A stretch of 5,826 nucleotides of DNA, from positions 1 through 5,826 of the forward strand of contig WFYF01000005.1 in assembly GCA_015490255.1 (NCBI GenBank), given 5' to 3'. The notes under the pieces were generated by a model that had not been told where the DNA came from, did not search any database, and was given only the letters and a program-made list of their open reading frames with translations. Origin of the DNA: Caldifarciminota bacterium. GTDB lineage: Bacteria; Hydrothermota; Hydrothermia; S141-80. A program made the position numbers and the translations under genes. Shown piece by piece: positions 1 to 5,810 of the stretch (positions are counted from its first letter, which is position 1; each line of letters starts with the position of its first letter).

Positions 1-513
1 ATAGGAGGGGACTCGCTGGACCTCTTTGCCGGCATCGTGGATGAGGGAGGTGGGTTCCGTCTGTGGGGAACCACCCGGGACAGCCTTCTTCCCCGGCCCG
101 GGGTGTGGCAGGCCGCTTTCAGCACCCCGGCCAGCACCTGCACGGCCCGCGATCCGGGCCTCTCGTCATCCCCCGCGGGGTTCGTGCCCCTCCAGGGGTT
201 CGTGACGGTGGACACGCTGTCACCGGACCTCGCCGGCGGCACCACCGTGATCCAGGACTCCGGGACCACCGTGGTGGTGTGCATCCGCACGGGGGTGGAG
301 GAAGAAGCGGGCTCTGCCTGCCGCATCCCCTTCCGGCTGGAAGGCCGGGCGGTGGTGCTGGACCGGCCAACCCCCTATCGCATTCTGGGGATGGACGGGA
401 GAGAAATCCGTTCAGGGAAAGGTTTGCGGATTCTCCTCCCCCGTCCCGGGGTGTATGTCCTTCAGCTCAAAGAAGGCCAGAGCGTCCGGGCCTTTCGGGT
501 GGTGAGCCCGTGA
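1..513 (+). CDS. Secreted protein with C-terminal T9SS-type sorting domain (5' partial)
   Basis: The reading frame is open from base 1, so the true start lies upstream; an internal GTG at 37 is unlikely to be the start because coding sense continues above it. 170 residues are visible before the TGA at 511-513. Residues 1-30 (GGDSLDLFAGIVDEGGGF then LWGTT) resemble the last blade of a 'G-G-x-x-D-x-x-x-x-I-x-x-x-x-G-G-F-x-x-x-G-x-T' bacterial beta-propeller repeat; this is a weak match by eye. Residues 31-120 are a beta-rich stretch with three Cys (positions 47, 93, 105). Residues 126-170 look like a T9SS type A sorting domain: YRILGMDGREI, a short linker, LLPRPGVYVLQL, and the final strand SVRAFRVVSP. 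In T9SS bacteria this domain directs outer-membrane translocation and is usually removed or used for surface anchoring. The specific function is unknown. The next gene follows after 18 bases. Confidence 0.85.
   Translation: MGGDSLDLFAGIVDEGGGFRLWGTTRDSLLPRPGVWQAAFSTPASTCTARDPGLSSSPAGFVPLQGFVTVDTLSPDLAGGTTVIQDSGTTVVVCIRTGVEEEAGSACRIPFRLEGRAVVLDRPTPYRILGMDGREIRSGKGLRILLPRPGVYVLQLKEGQSVRAFRVVSP
376..510 (+). other. T9SS type A-like sorting domain of the first protein
   Basis: This segment encodes the last 45 residues. Visible hallmarks are a beta strand followed by a D-G-R-E turn, then L-L-P-R-P-G-V-Y-V-L-Q-L, then a terminal strand ending F-R-V-V-S-P. This order (strand, D-x-x-GR, PxGxY, strand) is characteristic of the T9SS C-terminal domain. 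The same layout recurs at the end of the next protein, which strengthens the call. Confidence 0.75.
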
Positions 514-520
514 AAAACCG

Positions 521-525
521 GGAGG
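521..525 (+). promoter_or_regulatory. Ribosome binding site deciding the start at 532
   Basis: GGAGG lies six bases upstream of ATG 532. It favours this ATG over a GTG at 510, which overlaps the previous stop codon as GTGA but is in another frame. Confidence 0.75.
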
Positions 526-531
526 CTCATC

Positions 532-2595
532 ATGGTGGGGATCCTGTTCTTTCTGGCCCAGATGGATTCCCTGGGAATGAGTCTGGCGGGACTCTGGCCC
601 TATGGGCCGCCCCGGCGCATCGCTATGGACACCACCCATTATCTGCTGTTCGTTTCCACCGGATGGGGTGTGGACGTGCTGGATGCGTCTCTCGTGCGCC
701 AGACCACCCTGAACCTCAACGGACCTGCGGGGCCCCTGTTTTTTGACCAGACGCGAAACCTGCTTTTCGCCGCATCCGGCCCCCGGATCCACGTGTGGGA
801 CTTCTCCAATCCCTCTTCGGTGAACCTGCTCTCCGTCGTTGATCTCCCGGTGGGGATTACGGATCTGGACATCCGGGATACCCTTCTCATCGTGACGGCG
901 GAAGATCTCTGGATTTACGATATGAGCGATCCTTCCAGTCCACAAACGCTTCTTACCGAGGACCACGGCCTTGTGCCGTTTCTCAGTGCGGAAGCGCAGG
1001 GAAACGCGCTTTACGCCAGCAAGGATAACCGGATCTTCGCCATTGACATCAGCTCGCCTTCCAGTCCCGTGTATATGGACACGAGCCTGCTGGGGGCTCT
1101 GGATATGATGCTGGAGGGAAATCGCCTGGTGGTCCGCAGTCCGGGTGGGGTGGGAGTGTTTGATGTCACAAGTCCTTTTCAGCTCCAGGAGCTCTGGCGG
1201 AATCTGGACGGGGGATGCAACATCTCCGATGTGCATTACAACGCCCAGGACACCCTGCTCTTCGTGGCCTGCTTGGACTACACCGAACCCCGCCTGAAAA
1301 TCTATCGCTATCAGGATTCCCTGCCCCTTCCCCTGCTGAGCACTCCCCTTGGCTCTCTGGAACGGGTGGCCGACATGCTCACCCATTCGGGACGCCTCTA
1401 TCTGGTCCGCACAAACTTCGGCGTGCTGGATCTGGATCTTCTGGACCCCTCGGCACCCATCCGGCGGGATTCACTGGACGCCTATCCGGGACGCCTCATC
1501 ACCCTCCTCCCTGCCGGGTCGCGGGTGCACCTGCTCACCGAAACCAGTCTCTGGACCCTTGAGGCGACGGGGCTGGGAACCTATGGGTATGTGCGTCTGC
1601 CCTATCTTCAGGGGACCCTCGGCGCGGCGGGGGACTATACCTTTGTGGCGGTGAACGAATCCCTGTACGTTTACAACTTCACCGCCCCCGACAACCCCTA
1701 TCCGGAGACCACCCTGGCCGTGCCGGGGCGGGCCCGGGCCATGGACGTGGAAGGCGATTTTCTCTTTGTGGGGGAACACTACAACTATGCCCTCCGGGTG
1801 GTGGACATCTCCGGGCTCCCTGTGGCCCGGGAGACCGCGGTGGTGAGCCTGCCCTTCCCCGTTGCGGGACTGGACGTGGAGGGGGGATACGCGTATATCG
1901 TGGGCTGGGACCTCGGCGGAGATCTGATCATCCTGGACGTGCAGGACGTCTCCAACATCCAGCAGGTGGGCGGCATGACCGACCCCGGTTCCAGCTGGGG
2001 ACTGGGGGTGGACGCCTCCGGAAACCGGTGTCTGGTGACCACGGCGGGTGCCCTTACCCTTCTTGACGTGTCCAATCCCGCTTCGCCCCAGGTGGTCTGG
2101 TCCTCCGCCACGGGTCTGAGCACACCGGCCCGTCTCCGGGGCAACGTGGTGGTTATGGCGGTGGGCAATCAGGTGATCGCTCTGGATCTCACCTTTCCCC
2201 TTCTGCCGGATACGGTGGGGCGCTATACCTTCCCGGAAAACATCTGGGAAGTCCATCTGGACAGCGCTTCCGTGGTTGTGCTCCTTTCAAGCGGCGCCGT
2301 GGCCCGGCTGGACTTTCCCTATCTGGCGGTTCAGGAAACCGAACCCTCCTTCCCCTTCCTGCGTCCGCGCCTCCTGGTGGACCCCCGGAAACGGGAAGCG
2401 GTGCTTCTGGCTCCTCCGGGGCCGGTGGAGATGCGGTGGTATGATGTCCTGGGACGGATGGTCTGGTCCCGGAAGGTGGTCGTGCCGACCGAAGGCACCC
2501 GGCGCATCAATCTGCCGTCCCTGCCTGCGGGTGTGTATTTCTGGACCTTTGAGGGGCGGACCCGCGGACAGGGCAGAATTGTTCTGGCACGATAA
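532..2595 (+). CDS. Secreted LVIVD-type beta-propeller protein with T9SS-type sorting domain
   Basis: The protein has 687 residues. Residues 1-10 (MVGILFFLAQ) form a short hydrophobic segment likely acting as a signal peptide, although it lacks the usual basic n-region. From about residue 28 to 598 there are about 14 repeats of roughly 40 residues, each ending in a strand like 'hxhhDhSxPxxP'. Examples are IHVWDFSNPSS (86), LWIYDMSDPSSP (126), IFAIDISSPSSP (168), LRVVDISG (421) and LTLLDVSNPASP (508). These resemble LVIVD repeats, which form bacterial beta-propellers; 14 blades would fit two seven-bladed propellers (inference). Residues 612-687 are a T9SS type A-like sorting domain (VEMRWYDVLGRMV, then LPAGVYFWTF, then GRIVLAR). 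The protein is probably exported and placed at or beyond the outer membrane, with a binding or structural role; no catalytic motif is visible. It lies between the first gene and the repeat-membrane genes with short gaps, so it is probably co-transcribed. Confidence 0.9.
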   Translation: MVGILFFLAQMDSLGMSLAGLWPYGPPRRIAMDTTHYLLFVSTGWGVDVLDASLVRQTTLNLNGPAGPLFFDQTRNLLFAASGPRIHVWDFSNPSSVNLLSVVDLPVGITDLDIRDTLLIVTAEDLWIYDMSDPSSPQTLLTEDHGLVPFLSAEAQGNALYASKDNRIFAIDISSPSSPVYMDTSLLGALDMMLEGNRLVVRSPGGVGVFDVTSPFQLQELWRNLDGGCNISDVHYNAQDTLLFVACLDYTEPRLKIYRYQDSLPLPLLSTPLGSLERVADMLTHSGRLYLVRTNFGVLDLDLLDPSAPIRRDSLDAYPGRLITLLPAGSRVHLLTETSLWTLEATGLGTYGYVRLPYLQGTLGAAGDYTFVAVNESLYVYNFTAPDNPYPETTLAVPGRARAMDVEGDFLFVGEHYNYALRVVDISGLPVARETAVVSLPFPVAGLDVEGGYAYIVGWDLGGDLIILDVQDVSNIQQVGGMTDPGSSWGLGVDASGNRCLVTTAGALTLLDVSNPASPQVVWSSATGLSTPARLRGNVVVMAVGNQVIALDLTFPLLPDTVGRYTFPENIWEVHLDSASVVVLLSSGAVARLDFPYLAVQETEPSFPFLRPRLLVDPRKREAVLLAPPGPVEMRWYDVLGRMVWSRKVVVPTEGTRRINLPSLPAGVYFWTFEGRTRGQGRIVLAR
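2365..2592 (+). other. T9SS type A-like sorting domain of the propeller protein
   Basis: This encodes residues 612-687. It shows the strand V-E-M-R-W-Y-D-V-L-G-R-M-V, a connecting segment, the I-N-L-P-S-L-P-A-G-V-Y-F-W strand pair and the final strand G-R-I-V-L-A-R. The D-x-L-GR and L-P-A-G-V-Y elements are the standard landmarks of this domain. Confidence 0.85.
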
Positions 2596-2600
2596 GGAGG
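2594..2600 (+). promoter_or_regulatory. Ribosome binding site overlapping the preceding stop codon
   Basis: AAGGAGG is a near-perfect Shine-Dalgarno sequence and shares bases 2594-2595 with the TAA stop of the propeller gene. Two adjacent ATG codons follow, at 2605 (4 bases away) and 2608 (7 bases away). The second has the more usual spacing, so the true start could be either; the difference is one Met. The overlap suggests translational coupling. Confidence 0.8.
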
Positions 2601-2604
2601 GACG

Positions 2605-3645
2605 ATGATGAGGGACCGGGAAAACGTCTCATCCGCCCTGCCTCCGGAGGAACGTCAGGCCTGGCAGGAAGCCGGGTTCACGGAAGAGGAGGCCCTCCGG
2701 TGGCGGGCGGCGGGTTTGCTTCCGAATTTTGCCCGGGAGTGGAAAGCCCTGGAGGTGGAACCGGAGGTGGCCGCCCGGGCCGAGGGGCTGGGATACGGTC
2801 CGAAGCGTTTCCGCAAACTCCTTCGCACCCGCATTCCCCCCGGCGACCTGGTGAATTTGCTGGAAAAGGGCCTTTCGGAAGGCGACCTCCATGCATGGGA
2901 CGAGATTCCCGGGAAGGAGGTCCGGGCCTGGGTGGAGGCAGGCTTCTCCCCGGGACAGGCCCGGAACTGGAAGGAGGCGGGGTTTGTGCCGGAGGAGGCG
3001 AAGGCCTGGCGGGAGGCCGGGTTTTCTGCCCGGGAGGCAAAGGCGTGGAAAGAGGCCGGTCTGAACCTTTCGGAGGCCGGGGCGTGGAAAACGGCGGGCT
3101 TCGCCTTGCACGAAGCCCTTGCCTGGAGAATCCTGGAACTGACCCCGGAGCAGGCCACATCGTGGAAAGAAAACGCCTTTGACCCCACCACGGCCGGCTC
3201 CTGGATCGCCCAGGGGCTTTCGGATCCCGTGGAGGCCCGGCGATGGCGGGATGCGGGCTTTTCTCCCACCGACGCCCTGCGGTTTCTGCGGAAAGACTGG
3301 CCGCCGGATCCGCGGTTTCTGGAACGCACCGCAGCGATGGACTATCTCGCCATCGGTGCCCTGCTCTTCTGGAGTGCGGCCACTCTGATCCTGATCCGCC
3401 TCCTTCGCCCGGAAGCGGTGGGGCCCTTTGCAGCCCTTCTTTATGTGGCAGCCGGATATCCCTTTCTGCGGGGGCGGGCGCTGGCCCACCTTGCCCGGGT
3501 GTGGAAGGCCGGACACCCCGCTGCGCGCCTTCCCCGGAAATACGTGGGTCTGACCCTGCTGCTGTTCGGCGTGCTGCCTTTCCTGATAGCCGGTGGGGTG
3601 TCCGTTGTGGTGAACTTCGCCCTCGTTTATCGCGGTACCTCCTGA
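2605..3645 (+). CDS. Membrane protein with N-terminal 13-residue 'WxxAGFxxEEA' repeats (shorter paralogue)
   Basis: 346 residues, not recognised as a characterised family. There is no signal peptide and the N-terminus is charged. Residues 21-242 are about 17 tandem units of 13 residues ending in Trp, for example KEAGFVPEEAKAW (123-135), REAGFSAREAKAW (136-148) and KEAGLNLSEAGAW (149-161). Units at residues 47-98 are degenerate and have lost the Trp; one unit (99-109) is short at 11 residues and one (201-214) has 14. Each unit probably forms one short helix with a G-F turn, so the array may build an alpha-solenoid (inference). Three hydrophobic segments follow at about 247-267, 272-288 and 314-342. 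The loop 289-313 is rich in Arg, Lys and His, so by the positive-inside rule it is cytoplasmic, which places the repeat array in the cytoplasm too. It lies 9 bases after the propeller gene and 17 before its longer paralogue. Confidence 0.9.
   Translation: MMRDRENVSSALPPEERQAWQEAGFTEEEALRWRAAGLLPNFAREWKALEVEPEVAARAEGLGYGPKRFRKLLRTRIPPGDLVNLLEKGLSEGDLHAWDEIPGKEVRAWVEAGFSPGQARNWKEAGFVPEEAKAWREAGFSAREAKAWKEAGLNLSEAGAWKTAGFALHEALAWRILELTPEQATSWKENAFDPTTAGSWIAQGLSDPVEARRWRDAGFSPTDALRFLRKDWPPDPRFLERTAAMDYLAIGALLFWSAATLILIRLLRPEAVGPFAALLYVAAGYPFLRGRALAHLARVWKAGHPAARLPRKYVGLTLLLFGVLPFLIAGGVSVVVNFALVYRGTS
2665..3330 (+). repeat. Tandem 39-bp-period coding repeat (13-residue Trp-anchored units)
   Basis: This encodes residues 21-242 of the shorter repeat-membrane protein. 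The best-conserved block is residues 110-174 (nt 2932-3126): five consecutive 13-residue units, each with G-F or G-L at positions 4-5, Ala at position 10 and Trp at position 13. The stretch before it is more divergent. The array contains 14 Trp between residue 20 and residue 242. Confidence 0.85.
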
Positions 3646-3648
3646 AAC

Positions 3649-3656
3649 GGGAGGAG
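3649..3656 (+). promoter_or_regulatory. Ribosome binding site deciding the start at 3663
   Basis: GGGAGGAG lies six bases upstream of ATG 3663. It fixes the start of the long repeat-membrane gene here. The frame stays open further upstream to 3243, but that extension would lie wholly over the preceding gene in another frame and shows none of the repeat pattern. Confidence 0.85.
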
Positions 3657-3662
3657 AAAACC

Positions 3663-5666
3663 ATGGAGATCTGGGAAGCTGCCGGGTTTACGGCCGTGAC
3701 GGCCAGGCCCTGGATGGAACGCGGGTTCACGCCGGAGGAGGCCCGCCTTTTCCGGGAAGCCGGGCTCACGCCGGAGGAGGCCCTCTCCTGGAAGATCCCT
3801 TCCGTACCCGTACCGGAGGCCCTTGCCTGGCGGGAGGCGGGGTTTGCCCCGGAGGAGGTCGTGGTGTGGCGTCAGGCGGGATGGACCCTGGAGGAAGCCC
3901 GGACCTGGAAGGAGAAGGGCTTTGCTCCGGATGAGGCGAAAATCTGGAAATCTTCGGGGTTCCCGAACCCCAAGGAGGCCTCCCGCTGGAAACATCAGGG
4001 CTTTGAGGCCCACGAGGTGGCGGTCTGGAAGAAAGCCGGATTCAAGCCCGGCAAGGCCGGGGCCATGCGCCGGGCGGGTCTTTCCCCCGAAGAGGCGAAG
4101 CGGTGGCTCCAGTGGTACGAGATGGATGATGTGGTGGCCCTGAAAAAGGCCGGGTTCACCCTGGAAGAGGCGCTGAAGTGGGAAAAACAGGGGGGGTTTA
4201 CGGGAGAAGAGGCGGCGGCCTGGAAACGCGCCGGCTTCACCCTTGAAGAAGCCCGGTCCTGGAAAAAACAGGGGGTGGAGGATCCCGAAGAAGCCCGGCG
4301 TCTGCGGGATCTGGAGAAGCGGGTGGAAGCTGAAGAAAAGCGGGCGAAAATCCCGGAGGACCGGGGGCCCATCCGGGCGTGGATACGGGCCGGGTTTGAG
4401 GCCGAGGAAATTCAGCAGTGGATGGACGCCGGCTTCAACCTGGACGAGGCCAAAGCCTGGCGCCGTAAGGATTTTCAACCGGAGGAGGCCGCTTCCTGGA
4501 AGGCCGCGGGATTCTCTCCAAAAGAGGCCCGCAAATGGTGGAACGGCGGTTTCCGGCGTCCGGGAAGCGCCCGGGCGTGGCGGGAAGCGGGATTTGACCC
4601 GGAAGAAGCCGGTCTCTGGGCCTACAACGGCCGGAGTGTGGAGGAAGCCCGGGCGTGGAAGGACCAGGGCTTCACCTTTGAGACCCACGGAGAATGGAAG
4701 GTTCTGAACTTCTCTCCGGAAGAGGCAGGGCCCTGGAAACGAGCCGGCATGGAGCCCCTCAAAGCCCGGGAGTGGATGGAAGTGGGTGTGCGCACCGAAG
4801 ATCTGTCCCGCTATCAGCGGGCCGGGTTTCTGACCGAGAAGATGCTCCAGGCCCTCAAGGACGCCCGGATTCCCGCCCCGGCCGCGCTGGAATGGCATAA
4901 GGCGGGCTATGACGTCGCCGGACCCGCGGCCACCGTTCGGAAGTTCATCCTGCTGGGTGCCCGACCTTCTCCGGCACCGGACGGATATGTCCAGTGGTGG
5001 GGGCTCATGGTGATGCTTCTTCTGGCATCCTGGCTCGTGAGCGGGGTGGTTTTCTTCCGGGCAGGGTTTGGGATGGCTTTTCTGTATGGCCTTCTGGCCA
5101 CGCTGGTTTTCGGCGCCCTGCTCTTTGTTGGCCTCCTGGATCGCTATCCCATGTGGCTTGTGGAAAAACCTTCTTCGGATGGATACTATTACCGGTGGGA
5201 GCGCAGACCGGACGGGCGGGAGGTGCTGGTTCGCTCGCTCGCTCCTCCCGGAGAGGTGATCGCCCAGAGCCTGCTCATTCAGATCACACGTGCCCGTTAT
5301 GTGGCCCGGGTGTTCGCCCGGATGTTCGGTGCCTTTCCCCCGAAAACCGCCCGGTTTTTCGTTCGGGGTTTCCTGGGGCTGTGCACCCTTGTGTTCGTCC
5401 TCTATTTCATCCCCTATGACCTGATCCTCGCCGCGTCGGGAGACGTCCAGTCCTCCGGCGGCATCTTCACGGGTCCGTGGGGCATCATGCGGTTTGACAT
5501 TTCCGCGGAGGGAGAGCCTGTTCGTCAGTTGCTCCTCTGGATGCTCGGGGGAGTGGGCGCCTGGTTCGTTGCCGTGTTTCTGCCCATCGTGGTCTTCGCC
5601 CGGGACGACCTGATGCCTACCGTGCCGAATCCGGAGGCAACCGCTTCCGAACAAAAAGCCGCGTGA
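3663..5666 (+). CDS. Membrane protein with long N-terminal 13-residue 'WxxAGFxxEEA' repeat array (longer paralogue)
   Basis: 667 residues, family not recognised. The repeats begin almost at the start codon (MEIWEAAGF) and run to about residue 411: about 31 repeat lengths with consensus [KR]-x-A-G-F-x-P-E-E-A-x-x-W, such as REAGLTPEEALSW (31-43) and KRAGFTLEEARSW (188-200). Trp is about 7% of this region (28 of 411). A charged stretch at 215-240 (K, R, E) breaks the motif but is exactly 26 residues, two repeat lengths. Probable membrane helices are at about 447-465, 468-492, 564-591 and 621-645. Positive charge in loop 493-562 suggests that loop, the repeat array and the C-terminal tail are cytoplasmic, leaving 592-620 outside the membrane. 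The same architecture as the gene just upstream indicates a tandem duplication followed by change in repeat number. An alpha-solenoid that binds proteins at the inner membrane is plausible but unproven; no enzymatic motif is visible. Confidence 0.92.
   Translation: MEIWEAAGFTAVTARPWMERGFTPEEARLFREAGLTPEEALSWKIPSVPVPEALAWREAGFAPEEVVVWRQAGWTLEEARTWKEKGFAPDEAKIWKSSGFPNPKEASRWKHQGFEAHEVAVWKKAGFKPGKAGAMRRAGLSPEEAKRWLQWYEMDDVVALKKAGFTLEEALKWEKQGGFTGEEAAAWKRAGFTLEEARSWKKQGVEDPEEARRLRDLEKRVEAEEKRAKIPEDRGPIRAWIRAGFEAEEIQQWMDAGFNLDEAKAWRRKDFQPEEAASWKAAGFSPKEARKWWNGGFRRPGSARAWREAGFDPEEAGLWAYNGRSVEEARAWKDQGFTFETHGEWKVLNFSPEEAGPWKRAGMEPLKAREWMEVGVRTEDLSRYQRAGFLTEKMLQALKDARIPAPAALEWHKAGYDVAGPAATVRKFILLGARPSPAPDGYVQWWGLMVMLLLASWLVSGVVFFRAGFGMAFLYGLLATLVFGALLFVGLLDRYPMWLVEKPSSDGYYYRWERRPDGREVLVRSLAPPGEVIAQSLLIQITRARYVARVFARMFGAFPPKTARFFVRGFLGLCTLVFVLYFIPYDLILAASGDVQSSGGIFTGPWGIMRFDISAEGEPVRQLLLWMLGGVGAWFVAVFLPIVVFARDDLMPTVPNPEATASEQKAA
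3672..4895 (+). repeat. Tandem 39-bp-period coding repeat, about 31 units
   Basis: This encodes residues 4-411 of the long repeat-membrane protein. Most units are exactly 13 residues; five are 14 (ending at residues 109, 187, 214, 306 and 411) and one near 149-160 is 12. Codons differ between units with identical protein sequence: AGFTLEEA occurs twice (residues 162-169 and 190-197), with four of eight codons changed synonymously. The array is therefore not a recent slippage product throughout. Confidence 0.9.
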
Positions 5667-5706
5667 AGACCAGGAACGAGGGACAAAAACCCTACCTGCC
5701 GGTCCC

Positions 5707-5718
5707 CGATGGCCATCG
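5707..5718. repeat. Perfect 12-bp palindrome
   Basis: CGATGGCCATCG reads the same on both strands and lies 41 bases after the last stop codon. It could be an operator-like site, but a single copy with no adjacent promoter gives no functional support. Confidence 0.4.
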
Positions 5719-5770
5719 TGACACGTTGCAGAGGGTTGTCCATTACGAAGCGGCCATTTCGGGGTGTTTC

Positions 5771-5810
5771 CCCCCTCCCCCTTGACGGGGGAGGGATGGG
5801 GTGGGGGTGG
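5771..5810. repeat. GC-rich hairpin and G-tract resembling a dispersed intergenic repeat
   Basis: CCCTCCCCC (5773-5781) pairs perfectly with GGGGGAGGG (5787-5795) around the loop TTGAC. The right arm continues into GGGG (5798-5801) and GGGGG (5803-5807). From memory, similar C-rich/G-rich hairpins with a TTGA-type loop occur as multi-copy intergenic elements in many unrelated bacterial genomes; copy number here cannot be judged from one window. The hairpin could also end transcription of the operon, but no T-tract follows, so an intrinsic terminator is not well supported. Confidence 0.6.

Noticed and set aside
412..1386. Open minus-strand frame opposite the propeller gene
   Set aside because: The plus-strand frame has LVIVD-like repeats and a T9SS-type tail, while the antisense product is His/Gln-rich with no recognisable domain. 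It is a composition artefact.
3243..3662. Upstream extension of the long repeat-membrane gene to an earlier ATG
   Set aside because: It would overlap the shorter paralogue in another frame with Arg/Pro/Ser-rich sequence and no repeat pattern. ATG 3663 has a strong ribosome binding site at the right distance, and the repeats start there at once.
2665..4895. CRISPR-like array suggested by 39-base periodicity
   Set aside because: The period is inside continuous reading frames, there are no unique spacers between constant repeats, and the conservation is at the protein level.
3627..5654. Very long open frame on the minus strand opposite the long repeat-membrane gene
   Set aside because: It arises because the GC-rich, 39-base-periodic coding strand (GAG, GCC, AAG, TGG codons) rarely produces stops in that antisense frame. 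It has no ribosome binding site support, and its product is a Pro/Gly/Arg-rich mirror of the repeats.
5671..5698. Candidate intrinsic terminator just after the last stop codon
   Set aside because: The stem is only two 4-bp pieces separated by an internal loop, with no following T-tract.
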